Part shown: piece after piece, positions 1-8,500 of the stretch
How the letters are laid out: every line of letters begins with the position of its first letter
How positions within the stretch are numbered: the stretch's first letter is position 1
The notes under the pieces: model-generated
The model's database searches: none
Told to the model about the DNA's origin: nothing
What the model saw: only the letters and a program-made list of their open reading frames with translations
Translations under genes and position numbers: made by a program
Origin: Mesostigma viride
Lineage: Eukaryota; Streptophyta; Mesostigmatophyceae; Mesostigmatales; Mesostigmataceae
DNA: 64,000 nt
Assembly: GCA_009746045.1 (NCBI GenBank)
Contig: RPFO01000344.1
Coordinates: forward strand, 31,018-95,017
Reading direction: 5' to 3'

Positions 1-1100
1 GCTGTGCCCATCACCGGACGGAGGATGTCGTTCATCAGCATCTGGAAGGACGCAGGCGAATTACACAGCCCCATTGCCGCCACCCGAAACTGGTAGTGAC
101 CGAAGGGCGTAGCGAACGCGGTCTTGTGGCAGTCTTCTGGCGCGATGCGCAGCTGCCAAAACCCGTCCGCACAGTCGATGACGGTGAAACACGTAGCCCC
201 GGCTTGGACACGGTTGAAGATGTCGTCGATCCGCGGTAGAGGATACCGGGACTTGACAGTGATGGCGTTCAGCTTCCGGTAGTCAGTCACCAGACGCCAC
301 TTGCCCCCTGGCTTGGGAACGAGCAGCACGCCCGCTGAGAAGGGGCTGTTGCTGGGTTCAATGAGCCCGGCGTCGAGCAGTGAAATGAGAATCTTCTTGA
401 GCTCCACCAGCTCGACTGGGCCCATGCGGTACATGGGAGACACTGTCGGCCCGGAACCCTCCTGGAGCTGGACACGGTGTAGCACCGATCGATTGGGAGG
501 GAACTGGGGGGTGCGATCCGCGAAGAGAGTAGTGCGCTTCTCCAGGACGGCGTTGAACCGCGCCAGCTCGTCCGGTGTGAAGCCGGCACCGATCTCATTA
601 AGCATGACCTGAGTGCTGTCCAGGTCTATACGGTACATCGCATACTCCTTGCCCTTCCGGAGCTGGGGCGCCAGCGTCTTGCTACTCATCAGGATCTGGG
701 ACGCTGGTCGAGGCCCGTCCGCCGAGCGCTCGTGTGTAATGTTATGGACCTCAGCGGCCTGTGCCCTGTACTCGCTGTCGGGGCACCAGAATGAACCGTC
801 CGGAAACCAAACTACCCGTCGGCGCACACTGATGTCCACATCCTGCTTGTCCAGCCAGTCCACTCCAATGATGATGTCGGCAGCGCCCAGCGGCGCAATA
901 GTCGCCACCAGGTCCACCGGCGTGCCCTGCAGCACACCCTTGATGTCTGCTAGGCCCGGCGATTGGTGCCGCCGGCCGTCCGAGTAGGTGACATACACTG
1001 CCGTGGTGTGTGGTCGTGGTACCAGGCCCAGCCGGCGCACCAGGGCCTCGTTGATGAAGGACGTGGAGGCACCGGTGTCGACCAGAAACTTCACGTCCAT
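1..1100 (-). CDS. pol: Ty3/gypsy pol: aspartic protease and reverse transcriptase (partial)
   Basis: The frame is open from an ATG at 1100 to the left edge of the window. A retroviral-type aspartic protease comes first: LVDTGAS within the first dozen residues and IIIGVDWL about 70 residues later. A linker follows, then the reverse transcriptase fingers and palm: GPVELVELKKIL near 420, WRLVTDYRKLN near 300, then VIDCADGFWQLRI, TPFGHYQFRVAAMGLCNSP and FQMLMNDI. The protease-then-RT order and these motifs are those of Ty3/gypsy elements. The YxDD box, RNase H and integrase would lie beyond the edge. Gag lies upstream on the same strand, so this is the pol of the element whose 5' LTR is at 5586-6168. 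No stop or frameshift was seen in this part. Confidence 0.9.
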   Translation of the reverse strand, partial: MDVKFLVDTGASTSFINEALVRRLGLVPRPHTTAVYVTYSDGRRHQSPGLADIKGVLQGTPVDLVATIAPLGAADIIIGVDWLDKQDVDISVRRRVVWFPDGSFWCPDSEYRAQAAEVHNITHERSADGPRPASQILMSSKTLAPQLRKGKEYAMYRIDLDSTQVMLNEIGAGFTPDELARFNAVLEKRTTLFADRTPQFPPNRSVLHRVQLQEGSGPTVSPMYRMGPVELVELKKILISLLDAGLIEPSNSPFSAGVLLVPKPGGKWRLVTDYRKLNAITVKSRYPLPRIDDIFNRVQAGATCFTVIDCADGFWQLRIAPEDCHKTAFATPFGHYQFRVAAMGLCNSPASFQMLMNDILRPVMGT

Positions 1101-1334
1101 GATCGTTTTCTCCTTCAAATACGGATCAAGGACGGTGGGAGGAACCAGTAACCCTCCGCTGAAAAGAAACAAATGCGCGAGCCTCCTTGAGATGCACGCG
1201 CCGCCGGTTGGTGGACGCGTCTGAGGCCACGTTATTGACGTCTACCTCTACTCTAGTTGACTCCGCGTCTGGGCTACCATCTGATTTTTCTACCCTATCC
1301 CCTACCCCGGGACCCAAGCCCACGGGCAGGGCTA

Positions 1335-1754
1335 CTACTCCCGAGGAGCGGTGGGACGGGAGGCCGCCTCGCCCGACCGCCCGCCCTCTTCCCCCCCCTC
1401 CTCCTCTTCGTCAGCCTCCTCCTCGTCGTCATACTCGTAGCCCGCCACTGCATGCGCCTGGCCGGAAGAGGAGGACTGTCGCCGCGCCTCAATCTCGTTG
1501 ACCGCGCGCAACACGCCCTTGGTAGAGCTAGTCGCGGGTGGTCGCGGCTGCTGGTACTGCGTCGGGACCTGTCTGGCATGCTGCAGGCGAGCCGCGCGCT
1601 CACCCGCGTTGCGGGGTCGGTCCCGGGGACCGGAGGAGTCGGGGCGGCTGCCGAAGGCTGGACCAGAGAAGCGAACGCTGGGTTCCCCGTCTCCTGCACC
1701 ACGACTGGCGTGCTTGCCCCGGAGCTTGGGGCAGTCGCGCTTGAGGTGCCCCAC
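1335..1754 (-). CDS. gag: Gypsy gag C-terminal part (second half of zinc knuckle)
   Basis: This is the downstream part of the gypsy Gag. It starts at the second half of a CCHC knuckle (NEVGHLKRDC) and runs through a basic and then acidic tail (a Glu/Asp-rich stretch near 1390-1440) to a stop at 1335. The first half of the knuckle (RCFMC) lies about 800 bases upstream at 2550, on the other side of an inserted TIR element. Put together the spacing is exactly CX2CX4HX4C, so one nucleocapsid domain has been split. The protease-RT frame starts about 230 bases downstream. Confidence 0.75.
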   Translation of the reverse strand: MGHLKRDCPKLRGKHASRGAGDGEPSVRFSGPAFGSRPDSSGPRDRPRNAGERAARLQHARQVPTQYQQPRPPATSSTKGVLRAVNEIEARRQSSSSGQAHAVAGYEYDDEEEADEEEEGGEEGGRSGEAASRPTAPRE

Positions 1755-1762
1755 CTCATTAC

Positions 1763-2537
1763 AATTCGTTCAAGTGGCCCGCCGGAGCGGCTGTACAATT
1801 TTTCCCAGTGAGCGCGCTGCCAAGTGTACTTGTGGGCAAATTTTTAGGTGCCCCGTCACTTCGAGGTACTAAAAATTAGGCTACGGTACGAATTCAGCGA
1901 ATTTCAGCGAATTTTCAGTCGAACCAAAGGAAGTGACGGCAACTACCAAAAAGTTTCCGTTACGAATTTTCAGCCCAACACTCGCGCAAAATGAAGTGAC
2001 GGCAACTACCAAAAAGTTTCCGTTACGAATTTTCACTCCCACACGTTTGCACAAGAGGAAGTGACGGCAACTACCAAAAAGTTTCCGTTACGAATTTTCA
2101 GTCCCACACTTCGCGCAAATTTTAGTAGGGCTGCACGCAAGCTACCTTTCAAAATTTTGCGCTAGTATGGAACGCATTTCATTCGTCTGGAGGAACGCTG
2201 CCCGCCAACTACCCCCGTTCAGAAAGTTCCGCCGAAATTTACTTGAGATTTGGAAATCTGAACGTCCGCGCAAATTTTAGTAGGGCTGCACGCAAGCTAC
2301 CTTTCAAAATTTTGCGCAAGTATGGAACGCAATTCATTCGTCCGGAGGAATGCTGCTCGTCAACTGCCCCCGTTCAGAAAGTTGCGCCGAACTTTACTTG
2401 AGATTTGGAAATCTGAACGTGCGGTTGGAGTTTCGCGGGGAAACCCAAGTTCCCGAGTAATTCACCAATGACGCGCTTCGAACACTTGCCCGCTAAAACC
2501 TAAGCAGCCGCTCCGGCTGGCCACTTAAACGAAACTT
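1763..2537. mobile_element. Short TIR element (MITE-like) inserted in gypsy gag
   Basis: The two ends are inverted copies of each other: about 28 bases around 1764-1793 (TTCGTTCAAGTGGCC, then GCCGGAGCGGCTG) match, inverted and with a few changes, those at 2509-2537. There is no coding capacity inside. The interior is two tandem arrays: three copies of a roughly 64-base unit starting near 1930, 1993 and 2058, and two copies of a roughly 155-base unit starting near 2113 and 2268. The element interrupts the gag zinc knuckle. I could not fix a target duplication, so the exact ends may be off by several bases. Confidence 0.6.
1930..2430. repeat. Two tandem arrays inside the TIR element
   Basis: Array one has three near-identical copies beginning GAAGTGACGGCAACTACC at 1930, 1993 and 2058 (periods about 63 and 65). 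Array two has two copies of a unit of about 155 bases beginning GCGCAAATTTTAGTAGGG at 2113 and 2268. The pattern is seen directly in the sequence. Internal tandem repeats of this kind are common in non-autonomous DNA elements. Confidence 0.75.
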
Positions 2538-3828
2538 GATGCTCACTGCACATGAAGCACCGCGCCTTGCTAGCGTCGATCGCGTTGACACCCTGGTCAG
2601 TGTAGCCATCATCAGGGTCGTCGAGGTACTCGTCCTCCTCCTCGCCGGCGAACTCAGAGGAGTACATCTGATTTACCCGTCGCGGGGGAGTTGGCCTGAA
2701 GAAACGGCGCACTGAGGGTGCGCGCCCGCGAGCCACCACGTCGGCCACCTGTAGAAGGTATCTCTGGATATTCAGGATGTCCCAATCCTTCCAAGGGACC
2801 TCAGCATAGTGCTTGAATACCTCGTCCTGCAGCTCGGGACAGAGTGCCTCGATGAACCTGATCTTGTACTCGTACCAGGTCATGTCGGTCAGGTAAGCGG
2901 CGCTGGACTCAAACTTGGATAGAAACTCGCGATATGGGGTGGTCCCCTGGCGCAGCTTGCCAAAGGCGATTCGCTCGTGGAGCTCCGCGTCTGGGGGTAT
3001 CAGCTTGCGGCGCACCCGGTCCATCAGCTCCTCCACGGTTTGCGGGTATGACTGGGATGCGATGCTCTCACAATTCAGGATGCTCACCACCGAGGGGTCC
3101 ATGAAGGTGTTAACCACATGCGGGATCAGATCACAAGTGGCCAGCTGCCAGCTGTGGTGATTGCGCCAGATGGTGTACTGCTGTTGCCACATGCGTCCCC
3201 ATTCGTCTACCTCGCACGGTTTCATGTCTGCGTGCAGCTTGGGTACATTCTTGAAATTGGGCATCGGTGGGGCCTTTACCGCGTTGGTGATGGGCCCACC
3301 GACGTCTACGTAGGAGATGGAGCCGAAGGCGGGGGGCTGCGACCGGGGGAGAGATCCAGGCCTGGACGGCGTACCATGAGTCCGCCGCACCTGTACTGAT
3401 GAGGGATGTTCGTACCCCGGGTCATCCAAGGCCACCCTGCTGAAATTAAGGTTGCCGACAGGCGCAGGCGATGGGACCACGCTGCTGTCAAACACCCGTG
3501 GACGCTGCAGTTGAGGTACTGGACGCTGGACGGGCGAATGAGTCTCCTCGCCTCGGGCAGTGACACTGCTTCTGTCATCCCCTGGCCTGGCCCGTGGTCT
3601 ATGAGTACCAACAGGTGGGCCCTGCGTAACTGGTTCCTCGTCAACCTCGCCAGTCCCCTCCAGATCGTCGAACTCGCCATCTGCCCCTGGAATCTCCCCA
3701 TCCTCATCCGAATTCCATAGCGCCGTGGGTAACAGGGAAGTACTGCCGAAGGACACTCTGCGTCTGCCCCGGTGAGTGGGGCCCGGCGGAGGTCCCTGGG
3801 GACGCCCCCGCCCCGCCCAGGGATGCAC
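2500..3828 (-). CDS. gag: Gypsy gag capsid region
   Basis: A 442-residue frame has a disordered Pro/Arg-rich start, an acidic patch, and then a helical capsid-like domain: tryptophans in DEWGRMWQQQYTIW, and the FGKLRQGTTPYREFLSKF segment typical of retrotransposon Gag. It ends with an acidic linker and the first half of a zinc knuckle (RCFMC). The last 15 or so residues belong to the inserted TIR element, so the natural protein continues at 1754. The N-terminal part of Gag lies upstream (3875-4363) in another frame, with at least one frameshift at the polyglutamine end, so this copy is probably not functional. Confidence 0.75.
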   Translation of the reverse strand: MHPWAGRGRPQGPPPGPTHRGRRRVSFGSTSLLPTALWNSDEDGEIPGADGEFDDLEGTGEVDEEPVTQGPPVGTHRPRARPGDDRSSVTARGEETHSPVQRPVPQLQRPRVFDSSVVPSPAPVGNLNFSRVALDDPGYEHPSSVQVRRTHGTPSRPGSLPRSQPPAFGSISYVDVGGPITNAVKAPPMPNFKNVPKLHADMKPCEVDEWGRMWQQQYTIWRNHHSWQLATCDLIPHVVNTFMDPSVVSILNCESIASQSYPQTVEELMDRVRRKLIPPDAELHERIAFGKLRQGTTPYREFLSKFESSAAYLTDMTWYEYKIRFIEALCPELQDEVFKHYAEVPWKDWDILNIQRYLLQVADVVARGRAPSVRRFFRPTPPRRVNQMYSSEFAGEEEDEYLDDPDDGYTDQGVNAIDASKARCFMCSEHQVSFKWPAGAAA

Positions 3829-3874
3829 TGGCCGTCCTGTGGCTGACTGCTGATAACGGTAGTGCAGGGCATCT

Positions 3875-4363
3875 TCATCTCGTCTCCCTGCTGCTCAGGA
3901 TCCGGTGGTAGCCATTGTGGTCTCGTCTGGGGTTGTTGTTGCTGCATCCGGGGTTGCTCGGTTGTTGCCGTTGCTGCTGCGGTGACCGTTGCTGCTGCTG
4001 CTGCTGCTGCGGTTGCTGCTGCTGCTGTTGCTGCTGTCGCTGTTGTTGTTGTTGTTGCTGCTGCTGCTGCTGCGAGTCCCCTTGTAGTATCTCTTGGTCA
4101 CTTCTGTCATCTTCCTGCCCGGTTAAGGCGTCTAGATTGTCCCCATCCGCTGGGAACCTAGGGCTGGATCGTTGGGAGCCTTCCACAGGTCTCTCCATGA
4201 CCTCACCTATACCTGTCCCTACTTGGACGTGCGGTGGTACCTCTAGCCCTTCTGTACCGTGCTCGTGGTTGTCTACAGGTTCTATCTCTCTATTATCTGA
4301 GTCTCTTTCCCTAGTCTCGTCTTCTGTCTCTCTGGCGTTCCTTGTTTGGTACCGTGTTGGCAT
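3875..4363 (-). CDS. gag: Gypsy gag N-terminal region with polyglutamine tract
   Basis: From an ATG at 4363 (MPTRYQTRNARE) the frame encodes a charged N-terminal segment followed by a long polyglutamine tract broken by single Arg and Pro residues (about 3990-4075). It then runs out of frame relative to the capsid region at 3828. Reading in the other frames picks up a plausible continuation (TRPQWLPPDPEQQGDEM near 3915), so length change in the CAG/CAA tract has probably shifted the frame. It sits directly downstream of the gypsy leader. Pairing it with the capsid ORF as one Gag is inference from order and strand. Confidence 0.6.
   Translation of the reverse strand: MPTRYQTRNARETEDETRERDSDNREIEPVDNHEHGTEGLEVPPHVQVGTGIGEVMERPVEGSQRSSPRFPADGDNLDALTGQEDDRSDQEILQGDSQQQQQQQQQQQRQQQQQQQQPQQQQQQQRSPQQQRQQPSNPGCSNNNPRRDHNGYHRILSSRETR
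3985..4075. repeat. CAG/CAA triplet repeat
   Basis: An imperfect run of TGC/TTG triplets on the plus strand reads as polyglutamine on the minus strand, inside the gypsy gag N-terminal part. It is likely length-unstable and a natural place for frame changes. Confidence 0.85.
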
Positions 4364-5585
4364 GGATGGTGCTCGTACCGGTACCTTACACAGCAGGCAA
4401 CACCTCCCCAGGAAGAAAGAGAGAGAGAGAAAGAGCAACCACGTGCTATGGATCTATAGATATAGAACCTAGTATTACTTCCTAGTAATAGTATCCTCTA
4501 CTGTTTGCTAGGGCCAATGGTCAGCTGAGAGAAGGTAACTGTAACTGCTGTCCCCTCCCCCTGACTGCTGAGCGTCGGTGGCTTGGAGCATTCACGAGTG
4601 GTGTGCATCCCCTCAGGCAATGGCATGTGTTCCCTAACAAACCTATCTGCATCTGTAATGTTATCAAACCCTTTCCACTAGCTTAGCACTAGAGCCTTGG
4701 GACAATATCTTATCTTTAATGTGCTCCTCACAAGTCTTCCAACTGTAGAATATAGCTGGTCTACCCTCATCCCCGTCATGAGCTACTGCATAGTAAGGAA
4801 ATCCAGACTGTCCACCCTTATTTATTCTGTTACGTCTAGGCATGTTACATCATAGGCTGGCAGCGGCTTGCAAGCAGGAGAGAAAGGGGAATCCCAGGCT
4901 ACCTCTGAATGCAGTGACCTTAAACAAACGAGGAGAGAGCACGGAGTCTAGCACAGCACACGCCCCAGCCTTCCGCGGCAATGGGCTATACAATAAGTAC
5001 ACGGAGGTAAACACCGTCAACACAGTCGGCAACAGCCAGACGGTATCCACCCCCACGACAGGTCAAACAACGAATGGTCGTCATCCGCAACTTCCATTTG
5101 CACCAACGACATCCACAACCTATAGAGGCACAACATATAACAAGAACCCCCTACGCGTGCGGACCCGGAGAGAAAGCGAGCACGCCAGCTAGCCTTCCAC
5201 AGGCATAGCTTGCAAAGAAAGAATCCTAACTAGGGGACGTACCATATTCGATGACGTTAATCCCTCCTGAGCTGGCCGCCACCCAGTGTCGTTGAAGGCA
5301 AGCCCTGGCCGCCACTAGGTGTCGTTGAAAACAGGAGAGCTGAACGCTATCGTTGACAGCACCTCACCACAGGAATATTGCTAGCCCCGCCGAGTATCCC
5401 AGACTGGCCGCTTGCTGCCTAGGTCGTCGTTGAATCCCTTTACGGGCTGGCCGCCGACCAGTCAGCAGTCGTTGAATTCCGGAACCTCTACCTACGTCAA
5501 GCTCCGCCTTGGTATCCTAATTGGCTCACTAACCCTCTCCGTGAGAGTTAGCTAACCTTTCCAGCACATTTCCTCCGATAGCCAG
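4364..5585 (-). other. Gypsy 5' leader with a conserved small ORF
   Basis: Untranslated leader between the 5' LTR and gag on the minus strand. Just inside the LTR end the minus strand reads CTGGCTATCGGAGG, and the TGG is a plausible primer-binding-site start. The same leader occurs inverted at 38675-39755 with high similarity, including a 68-codon ORF (here 4850-5056, starting MGVDTVWLLPTVL) that stays open in both copies. The part near gag is a CT/GA-rich stretch (4405-4440). No other coding signal was seen. Confidence 0.55.
4850..5056 (-). CDS. Small conserved leader ORF of the gypsy family
   Basis: A 68-codon frame starting MGVDTVWLLPTVL. It has a hydrophobic N-terminal stretch that could be a signal or membrane segment. 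A second copy at 39183-39389 on the plus strand differs by about one residue near the end (QAAASL against QASASL). Both copies lie in the leader between LTR and gag. Conservation may only reflect recent copying of the DNA, so I cannot say it is translated. No family was recognised. Confidence 0.3.
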   Translation of the reverse strand: MGVDTVWLLPTVLTVFTSVYLLYSPLPRKAGACAVLDSVLSPRLFKVTAFRGSLGFPFLSCLQAAASL

Positions 5586-6168
5586 TGTTACGTCCCAGCC
5601 CAGACACACCTAGCCTGAGCTACGTAGCGAAAGACCCTCCTTGCCGGAATTAGGAATAATTCAAGGTAGCATAATGTAGGTTGCGCTTCACGACGTGAGT
5701 CGTGAGATATCTGGCACCGCGACTTGATACCAAGCTAATTTGTACACACTTATAATGGCTAGCAAGACCAATTACAAATGGATAATTGCCCCGGGCTCAA
5801 TGTGTAGGCGTATTCGCACTTATCATTCATCAAACCAAGAGGACGAGACTCTCGTCCTCGGACTAATTTAACCTAGGTTGGTTGCGGCGCAGATACACAC
5901 CAAATCCTACTGGACAATCCAATTCACTCATTCCACGTAGGATCCGGGCCGACATCGACCCCCAACTACAGGATCCACGCCTAGAACCATAGACAGACCC
6001 AGAACTGGCGCGGCGCCACGGCACCGGCCCCTAAAAGGTCAGCCTAGGACCAAAATAACTAGTCCAATTCACACAATAGCCGATATTCATAAAACTCAGT
6101 ACAACGGCCACAAGGCCTTAGTAATTTATTCCATTGTTACGTCCGACTAGAAGGGCCGGGACGTAACA
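5586..6168 (-). repeat. 5' LTR of the gypsy element
   Basis: On the minus strand this stretch starts TGTTACGTCC and ends GGACGTAACA, the TG...CA form of an LTR, with a short inverted repeat at its very start (TGTTACGTCC then GGACGTAACA about 20 bases later). Related copies are at 37996-38674 (plus strand) and 18078-19342. It is followed on the minus strand by a TGG-type primer site, leader, gag and pol, so it is the 5' LTR. The 3' LTR must lie left of the window, so the target duplication cannot be checked. Confidence 0.7.
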
Positions 6169-8132
6169 TAGATACTCGCTAGCACGAGGGGGAGGATGAC
6201 CACGGGAATCCAGGCCCTTTCCCGGGAGAGGCACTGGGCGGCGGGCATCCCATTCCAGGATGGGCTGCAAGTGCACCGCACCATACGTAGCACCAGGCGC
6301 GGCAGGGTACTCGACCGTAAGGGCATCTGAGGCCATAATGCCCAGAGGCGGAGGGTAAGCCCACTGGTAACCACCGTAGGTGTCCAAGTCGTTATGACGC
6401 CTCGCCCAGCGATATAGGTTGCGACGAACCAGGATCTCACCCTGGAACACAGGATCTGCTACAATAACCATGTCAAAAGGAGGCCGATCCGTATCAATGG
6501 GTAGGTTACGGTCCCGTGGCGCCCGACACACCTGGGAAAACCCATAGGACATGGGCGAAATGGACAGCTCCGGAGCGACGCGCGGGAGGTCACACTGTCG
6601 GCATGCGAGCGCAGACATACCGTACCCGGGAACGGGCGAATCTCGCGACTCCGGCGTAGCATGCACCACGGAGGGGGCACGTTCCCGGTCGCCTTGGGAC
6701 AACTCCCGTAGGGAGTCGGCAGCGCGGAGAGCGCGATGATCCACACCACTGGTCCTAACAACCGAAGCCAGCGAACGAGGGGCCGAAGGGGCAGGAACCG
6801 AAACAGGGGTAGGATCCTGCACAGGCACAGAGGGAGCCGACACCGCAGGAGGCCGCGACGGACCTGCAACTGCAGCTGACGACCCGGCCTCCGCTGGAGG
6901 CGCACCCTCGGGCCACATGTTGAAAATGGGGCCCGTATAGGGACAGGCACCTTACCATAAAACTGGCTGCCGTCAAGACTCCAGTCTGGCACTGGAATCC
7001 GCTGCGGGGGACCCCCCTCCCAGAGCCTGGGCAGCCCACTCGCATCGCCAAAGAAGCCCCGCAACGGCTGCGACTGAGCTTGTGAAGGCTCAGAGGCAGC
7101 GACGGCGGGCGAGACCGCCGCGGCAGGAGACTCACGCGGAGGCGCAGGTAAGGCGGTCACAGGCGCGGAGGCAGCAGGAGGCGTAGTAGGAGCCGCAGCA
7201 GCTAGCAGACGAAACCACAGCGACCGAGGGCTCGCACTGGGGCGCAGGCGGTCGAGCCATAGTCGCCGAAGCAACAGGAGGGGTAGGCGAAGTAGCAGCA
7301 ACAGGCGCCACCCTAGGCGCAACGGCAGCAGGCGACTGAGACCCCATGAATGCCCCGAATGCCGAGGCTAAGGACTGGATCTGGGCCTGCATCGCAGACA
7401 CGGTAGCCGCAAGGTTGGCCGACTCTGGATCCACGCCCGGAGGGGTAGGCGACGGCTCCACCGACACGCGTCTGGTCGACACCGGCGATGACGGAACAGG
7501 AGAAGGCGCCGACACTGAGGAGGAGAAAGCTGCTACTGAGGCCGAATACTCAGGAGTATACTGCGACTCTGCCGGTGCATCCAGAGGGGAAGGATCGCCA
7601 TATGGTAACACCCCCGCAGACTGGTCCGCAATCTCCATGAACTCGACAGCCCGCAGGAGGTCACAGGGGTTGTCATCTAACTTAGCGTCACCTTCTATAC
7701 CGGGAGCCACTGGAAAACCTCCCTGAGGCAAGAGCGCCCCACAGGGGTAGAAAGGTAGGAGAAGATCCTGGGACACTGGAGTATGGCATCTATCTGTCCA
7801 ATGGCGGGGCAGCGGGACCCACACTCAAGGACGCAGTGTCCAGCATCGTCGAAGCTGTGGACAACCAACTGCTGCGGGTCCCGTGGGTCCGGACCAAACC
7901 AGGAGTCTACCCCGAAAAGAGCTGCTCGAACCAGAGCTGCATGGTTCGCCTGCAGGGCAGAGTGGATGCGGCCACCAGGGTAGCTGGCCCTGGAGACCCA
8001 ACGACCCGGAAGGACCTCATAATACAGCTCAGGATCAGGAGCCGGCGGCAGGGACTCCAACGAAGGGGTAGGCTCTGACATGACGGCTGCGGAGGGGAGG
8101 GGGACAACCAACCACCCGTCGACAGCAGACAT
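6169..8132 (-). pseudogene. Decayed repeat-family gene, cut by the gypsy LTR
   Basis: Three overlapping minus-strand frames read as one Pro/Ala/Ser-rich protein with at least two frameshifts: about 7695-8081 (from MSEPTPSLES), 7132-7800, then 6171-6918. A distinctive C-terminal block reads PPFDMVIVADPVFQGEI followed by RRNLYRWARRHNDL. A plus-strand relative at 22317-23204 has PPFGMIVLPDPLYEGD and RRLAYRWARHHKD and extends further C-terminally, so this copy is truncated where the LTR begins at 6168. I do not recognise the family; it behaves like the ORF of a repeat or a multicopy host gene. Confidence 0.45.
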
Positions 8133-8164
8133 AACATAAGAGGGGAGAAGGTCTACAACTACAC

Positions 8165-8500
8165 TAGGAACTCAGCTGAGAATTGATTGAGAATTACTGA
8201 GAATTGCTGAGAATTGGCTGAGAATATCTGAGAATATCTGAGAATTTCTGAGAATTTCTGAGAATTTCTGAGAATATGCTGAGAATATCTGAGAATATCT
8301 GAGAATTGGCTGAGAATAGCTGGGAATTTCTGAGAATATGCTGAGAATAAGGGGTGAGAATATTTGTGAACGACGGCAATTGGGGATCGAGAATAGTGCA
8401 CAGGCTGAGAATATTGAGAAAACTGAGAATATTTATAAAACTGAGAATATTGAGAAAACTGAGAATAACAAGGGACTGAGAATACTGAGAAAATGCAAAC
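8165..8500. repeat. Minisatellite of TGAGAATATC/TGAGAATTTC units
   Basis: More than twenty imperfect copies of a roughly 10-base unit (CTGAGAATAT, CTGAGAATTT, CTGAGAATTGG) run from about 8165 to 8350. Looser copies (TGAGAATATT, GAGAAAACTG) continue to 8500. The frames on the minus strand are low-complexity Ser/Gln/Phe/Tyr/Ile translations of the repeat and are not genes. Confidence 0.9.

Noticed and set aside
1930..2110. Possible CRISPR-like array (three spaced repeats)
   Set aside because: Only three units, spacers nearly as similar as repeats, and it lies inside a TIR element of eukaryotic type.
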